NCBI GenBank assembly: GCA_009930275.1
Contig: RZYP01000031.1
Location: 1 to 17,395, forward strand
DNA: 17,395 nt
Source of the DNA: Negativicutes bacterium
GTDB lineage: Bacteria; Bacillota_C; Negativicutes; Acidaminococcales; Acidaminococcaceae
Direction: 5' to 3'
This document shows positions 15,623 through 17,395 of the stretch, piece after piece. The position numbers were made by a program, and so were the translations under genes. Within the stretch, counting starts at the first letter, position 1, and each line of letters opens with the position of its first letter. The notes below the pieces were generated by a model. It did no database searches, had not been told where the DNA came from, and was given only the letters and a program-made list of their open reading frames with translations.

Positions 15623-16831
15623 TTAAGTGGTCTGTTGATAAGGAGAATGATCTTGTAATTTTACGATTTCATCCATTCGTTCACTAGTGATTTGAGAATA
15701 AAATTTTAAAATCATATGGGGATCAGTATGGCCAACAAAATACGCTATCGAATTACAATCCATTCCTTTATATAGAAGCTCAGTAATCCGCATATGACGA
15801 AAGTTGTATGGAACAAAATGTTTGTAGATTTTAGCTTTTTCTTTTGCTGTGTTGAAAGATTTTTTAAGAGTTGTTACTTGGTGGTTTTTGTAATTTATAA
15901 TATAATCTGTTGGCTTGATATTTTCTCCATAGTTAATCTGGTCTTCAACTTTCCATGCTTTGATTTTTTGGCAAAGAAAATCTGAAATAGCTACTGTTCT
16001 AGAGCTAATTACAGATCCGGAATCTTTGTCTGCCCTTTCAATAGTTATCTTTTTTTTCTCAAAATCGATATTCGAAAATTTAAGATTGAACAGTTCGCAT
16101 GGGCCAAATCGTACACCAAGCTCGTCTGCAATCAAGATTGCTCGTTGTAAATGATAAGGACTATTATCATATAGACGTTTTTTTTCATTGCTTGTCAAGA
16201 ATTCAATTTTCGGTTTTTCACTTTTTTCTTGCCGTCTTCCTCTAGAATGTTTCGTAAGGAATAGAAAAACTGGGCATCCAGAATTTTCGACAAGATTTTT
16301 ATAATGGTTATCATCTGTTTTTTCAAGGAAAACTGATATTGCAGTTCGTAGAATATTTAATTCCCTTTGAAGTGTTTTGATTTTTACTCCTTTGTTAAAC
16401 TTAGTTGCGTTATTTTTTGAAACTGTGTGATCTTTTGTTCTCATGTCTGTGTATTTTACAAGATCACTTCTTTGTAGTTTTTCTATATCAATATCGCCAA
16501 GATAAAATTTAAGTTTTTCAATACGGTGGAATTCAGATTTTGCTCTTTTTTTGCTGATAGATGTTTGATAATATTCAAGAGCATTCAATATTGTTATATT
16601 TTCTTCATCTTTGATGTTTTCATCTTGAATTTTGAGAAATTTTCTATGGAATTCGTCCATATAAAATTTTTCTTTTTCATGTTTTTTCCAGAATTTAATA
16701 AGTTCGTCATTTTTAATTGCCAAAGCCTTGTCTTTGAATTGTAAATTGATTTGTTGGTTAGTGTAAGGATGTTTAAAGTAAACTCTATACGTAATTGATC
16801 CGTCTTTGTTTGTGTATTGAGTCGTTGCCAA
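15623..16831 (-). CDS. Tyrosine recombinase (site-specific integrase)
   Basis: A 402-residue phage/island-type integrase. The N-terminal ~60 residues look like an arm-binding domain (GSITYRVYFKHPYTNQ), and residues ~78-190 like a core-binding helical domain. The catalytic part has R241 in ELGVRFGPCELFNLKFSNID, K269, R345 in YNFRH, H368 in VGHTD and nucleophile Y378 in ILKFYSQI. The usual HxxR His is Tyr (Y342). The start is TTG at 16831 with AAGGAGG five or six bases upstream; this site overlaps the stop of the preceding small gene, so the two are coupled. Adjacent to a tRNA-Pro 3' end, it probably integrates the element there. It is strongly AT-rich. Confidence 0.93.
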   Translation of the reverse strand: MATTQYTNKDGSITYRVYFKHPYTNQQINLQFKDKALAIKNDELIKFWKKHEKEKFYMDEFHRKFLKIQDENIKDEENITILNALEYYQTSISKKRAKSEFHRIEKLKFYLGDIDIEKLQRSDLVKYTDMRTKDHTVSKNNATKFNKGVKIKTLQRELNILRTAISVFLEKTDDNHYKNLVENSGCPVFLFLTKHSRGRRQEKSEKPKIEFLTSNEKKRLYDNSPYHLQRAILIADELGVRFGPCELFNLKFSNIDFEKKKITIERADKDSGSVISSRTVAISDFLCQKIKAWKVEDQINYGENIKPTDYIINYKNHQVTTLKKSFNTAKEKAKIYKHFVPYNFRHMRITELLYKGMDCNSIAYFVGHTDPHMILKFYSQITSERMDEIVKLQDHSPYQQTT

Positions 16832-16841
16832 TGTCTCCTCC

Positions 16842-17108
16842 TTATTCGTATAATAAATCTTTCCAGTTATTTCGTTTCAAATTTTTTCCGTTAGATGATT
16901 CTGATTTTGACACTTTGTTCGATGTCTTTTTGTTCAATGTATCCCCTAGCCATCTTGGGCCTCTTCCTCTTCCAACGCCGAAATTTTCGTCCGGCTCAAT
17001 CCCACGCTCTTTTAAAATGCTCTTTGCTGCCTTGCTGCCTACGTTCCACTTCTCAGCAATAGACCTGAGATCATAATAATCCTTGGGTTCAAACGGTTGT
17101 ATGTTCAT
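16842..17108 (-). CDS. Small basic DNA-binding protein, possible excisionase
   Basis: From the ATG at 17108 the protein has 88 residues: YDLRSIAEKWNVGSKAAKSI, an HTH-like stretch, then RGIEPDENFGVGRGRGPRWL with a wing-like basic segment, and a Lys/Asn-rich tail ending WKDLLYE. Size, basic charge, HTH and position directly before the integrase fit a recombination directionality factor or a MerR/AlpA-like regulator. I do not recognise a named family. A GTG at 17153 would add 15 hydrophobic residues but has no ribosome site; the ATG lacks a strong one as well. Its TAA overlaps the integrase ribosome site. Confidence 0.6.
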   Translation of the reverse strand: MNIQPFEPKDYYDLRSIAEKWNVGSKAAKSILKERGIEPDENFGVGRGRGPRWLGDTLNKKTSNKVSKSESSNGKNLKRNNWKDLLYE

Positions 17109-17145
17109 CCATGTTCGAACCGGGAAAACGAAAAAAAACGTCACA

Positions 17146-17177
17146 AAGCCCACAAATTTTTTAAAATTTGTGGGCTT
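17146..17177. repeat. 15-bp perfect inverted repeat upstream of the small DNA-binding gene
   Basis: AAGCCCACAAATTTT (17146-17160), TT, AAAATTTGTGGGCTT (17163-17177). It lies 38 bases before the ATG at 17108. It could be an operator for the small regulator or a terminator-like hairpin; on the minus strand a run of eight T's comes only about ten bases later. Confidence 0.6.
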
Positions 17178-17208
17178 GTTAATCGCTAAGCAGATTTTAA
17201 TTGGGGAA

Positions 17209-17233
17209 GGTATTCAACGGGCGGTATTCAACG
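17209..17233. repeat. Two 11-base direct repeats in the presumed attachment region
   Basis: GGTATTCAACG occurs at 17209-17219 and 17223-17233, a 14-base period. Located between the tRNA terminator and the first element gene, they are where arm-type sites for the integrase or excisionase would be expected. No binding site consensus is known to me for this integrase. Confidence 0.5.
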
Positions 17234-17236
17234 ACG

Positions 17237-17268
17237 AAAAAAGGGCCTAGGTGAACACCTAAGCCCTT
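17237..17268 (-). terminator. Rho-independent terminator of the tRNA-Pro gene
   Basis: On the minus strand AAGGGCTTAGGTG, TT, CACCTAGGCCCTT pairs over 13 positions (one G-T wobble) and runs into TTTTTT. It starts nine bases after the tRNA CCA end, so it ends the tRNA transcript. Confidence 0.88.
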
Positions 17269-17276
17269 GATTTCTT

Positions 17277-17300
17277 TGGTCGGGATGAGAGGATTCGAAC
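17277..17300 (-). other. Presumed attachment site at the tRNA-Pro 3' end
   Basis: The 3' end of the tRNA faces the integrase, the usual arrangement for tRNA-integrating islands, which use the T-arm/acceptor end as core. The exact core cannot be fixed because the matching repeat at the far end is outside the window. Confidence 0.4.
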
Positions 17301-17353
17301 CTCCGGTCTCTGCGTCCCGAACGCAGCGCTCTACCAAACTGAGCCACATCCCG
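17277..17353 (-). tRNA. tRNA-Pro (anticodon CGG), CCA encoded
   Basis: Minus-strand cloverleaf: acceptor CGGGATG pairs with CATCCCG, D-arm GGCTCAGTTTGGTAGAGC, anticodon stem CTGCG/CGCAG with loop TTCGGGA (anticodon CGG, decoding CCG), T-arm GGAGGTTCGAATCCT, discriminator A and genomic CCA (17277-17279). All stems are intact, so the gene appears functional despite the adjacent integration. Beyond it (17354-17395) I see no feature. Confidence 0.97.
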
Positions 17354-17395
17354 TTGAAGAAAAATGTCTCTAATTAAGATCGAAGTGATTTGCAA

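Noticed and set aside
17247..17254. The array 8-mer TCACCTAG also occurs (inverted) in the tRNA terminator as CTAGGTGA
   Set aside because: An eight-base match inside a terminator stem is easily coincidental and the surrounding bases do not match the array.

Overview
The window reads as one end of a tRNA-anchored integrated element in a bacterium, most likely a proteobacterium. The reasons are a tRNA-Pro gene with an encoded CCA end, a ColE2-family plasmid replication protein and a BREX locus with a type-B PglZ. A Desulfovibrio-like host is possible, but the sequence does not prove it. Every confident gene is on the minus strand except the tail of an IS transposase at the extreme left edge.

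Layout, right to left (direction of transcription). A tRNA-Pro(CGG) with its terminator lies at 17237-17353 and is the presumed attachment site. Next come a small DNA-binding protein (possible excisionase), a tyrosine integrase, a 23-bp perfect terminator hairpin, and a ColE2/Replicase-family Rep protein with a leader hairpin and a downstream dyad that may be its origin. This int/rep part is very AT-rich. A gene-free AT-rich stretch (13528-14486) follows, holding two nearly identical ~169-bp direct repeats, a diverged third copy and a partial fourth, plus a 15-bp inverted repeat. The composition then shifts to a more balanced one for the BREX operon: brxA, brxB, brxC, a 79-codon orphan, and pglX.

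Four genes sit between pglX and pglZ as two pairs. The first pair is an AAA ATPase plus HNH nuclease of Septu (PtuA/PtuB) type. The second is a protein of unknown family with a D...QxK nuclease-like motif plus a DUF3644 protein with an RxxxxH (HEPN-like) motif. pglX to ATPase, ATPase to HNH, and QxK protein to DUF3644 are each joined by a 4-base ATGA stop/start overlap, so these accessory genes are translationally locked into the operon.

The last gene, pglZ, is cut after about 228 codons. Bases 1-84 on the plus strand encode the C-terminus of an IS30-family transposase, and the IS end meets pglZ at about position 97. BREX as found here is therefore probably inactive or altered (PglZ is a core component), while the two embedded modules are intact. 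The rest of pglZ, any brxL, the rest of the IS and the far end of the element lie outside the window.
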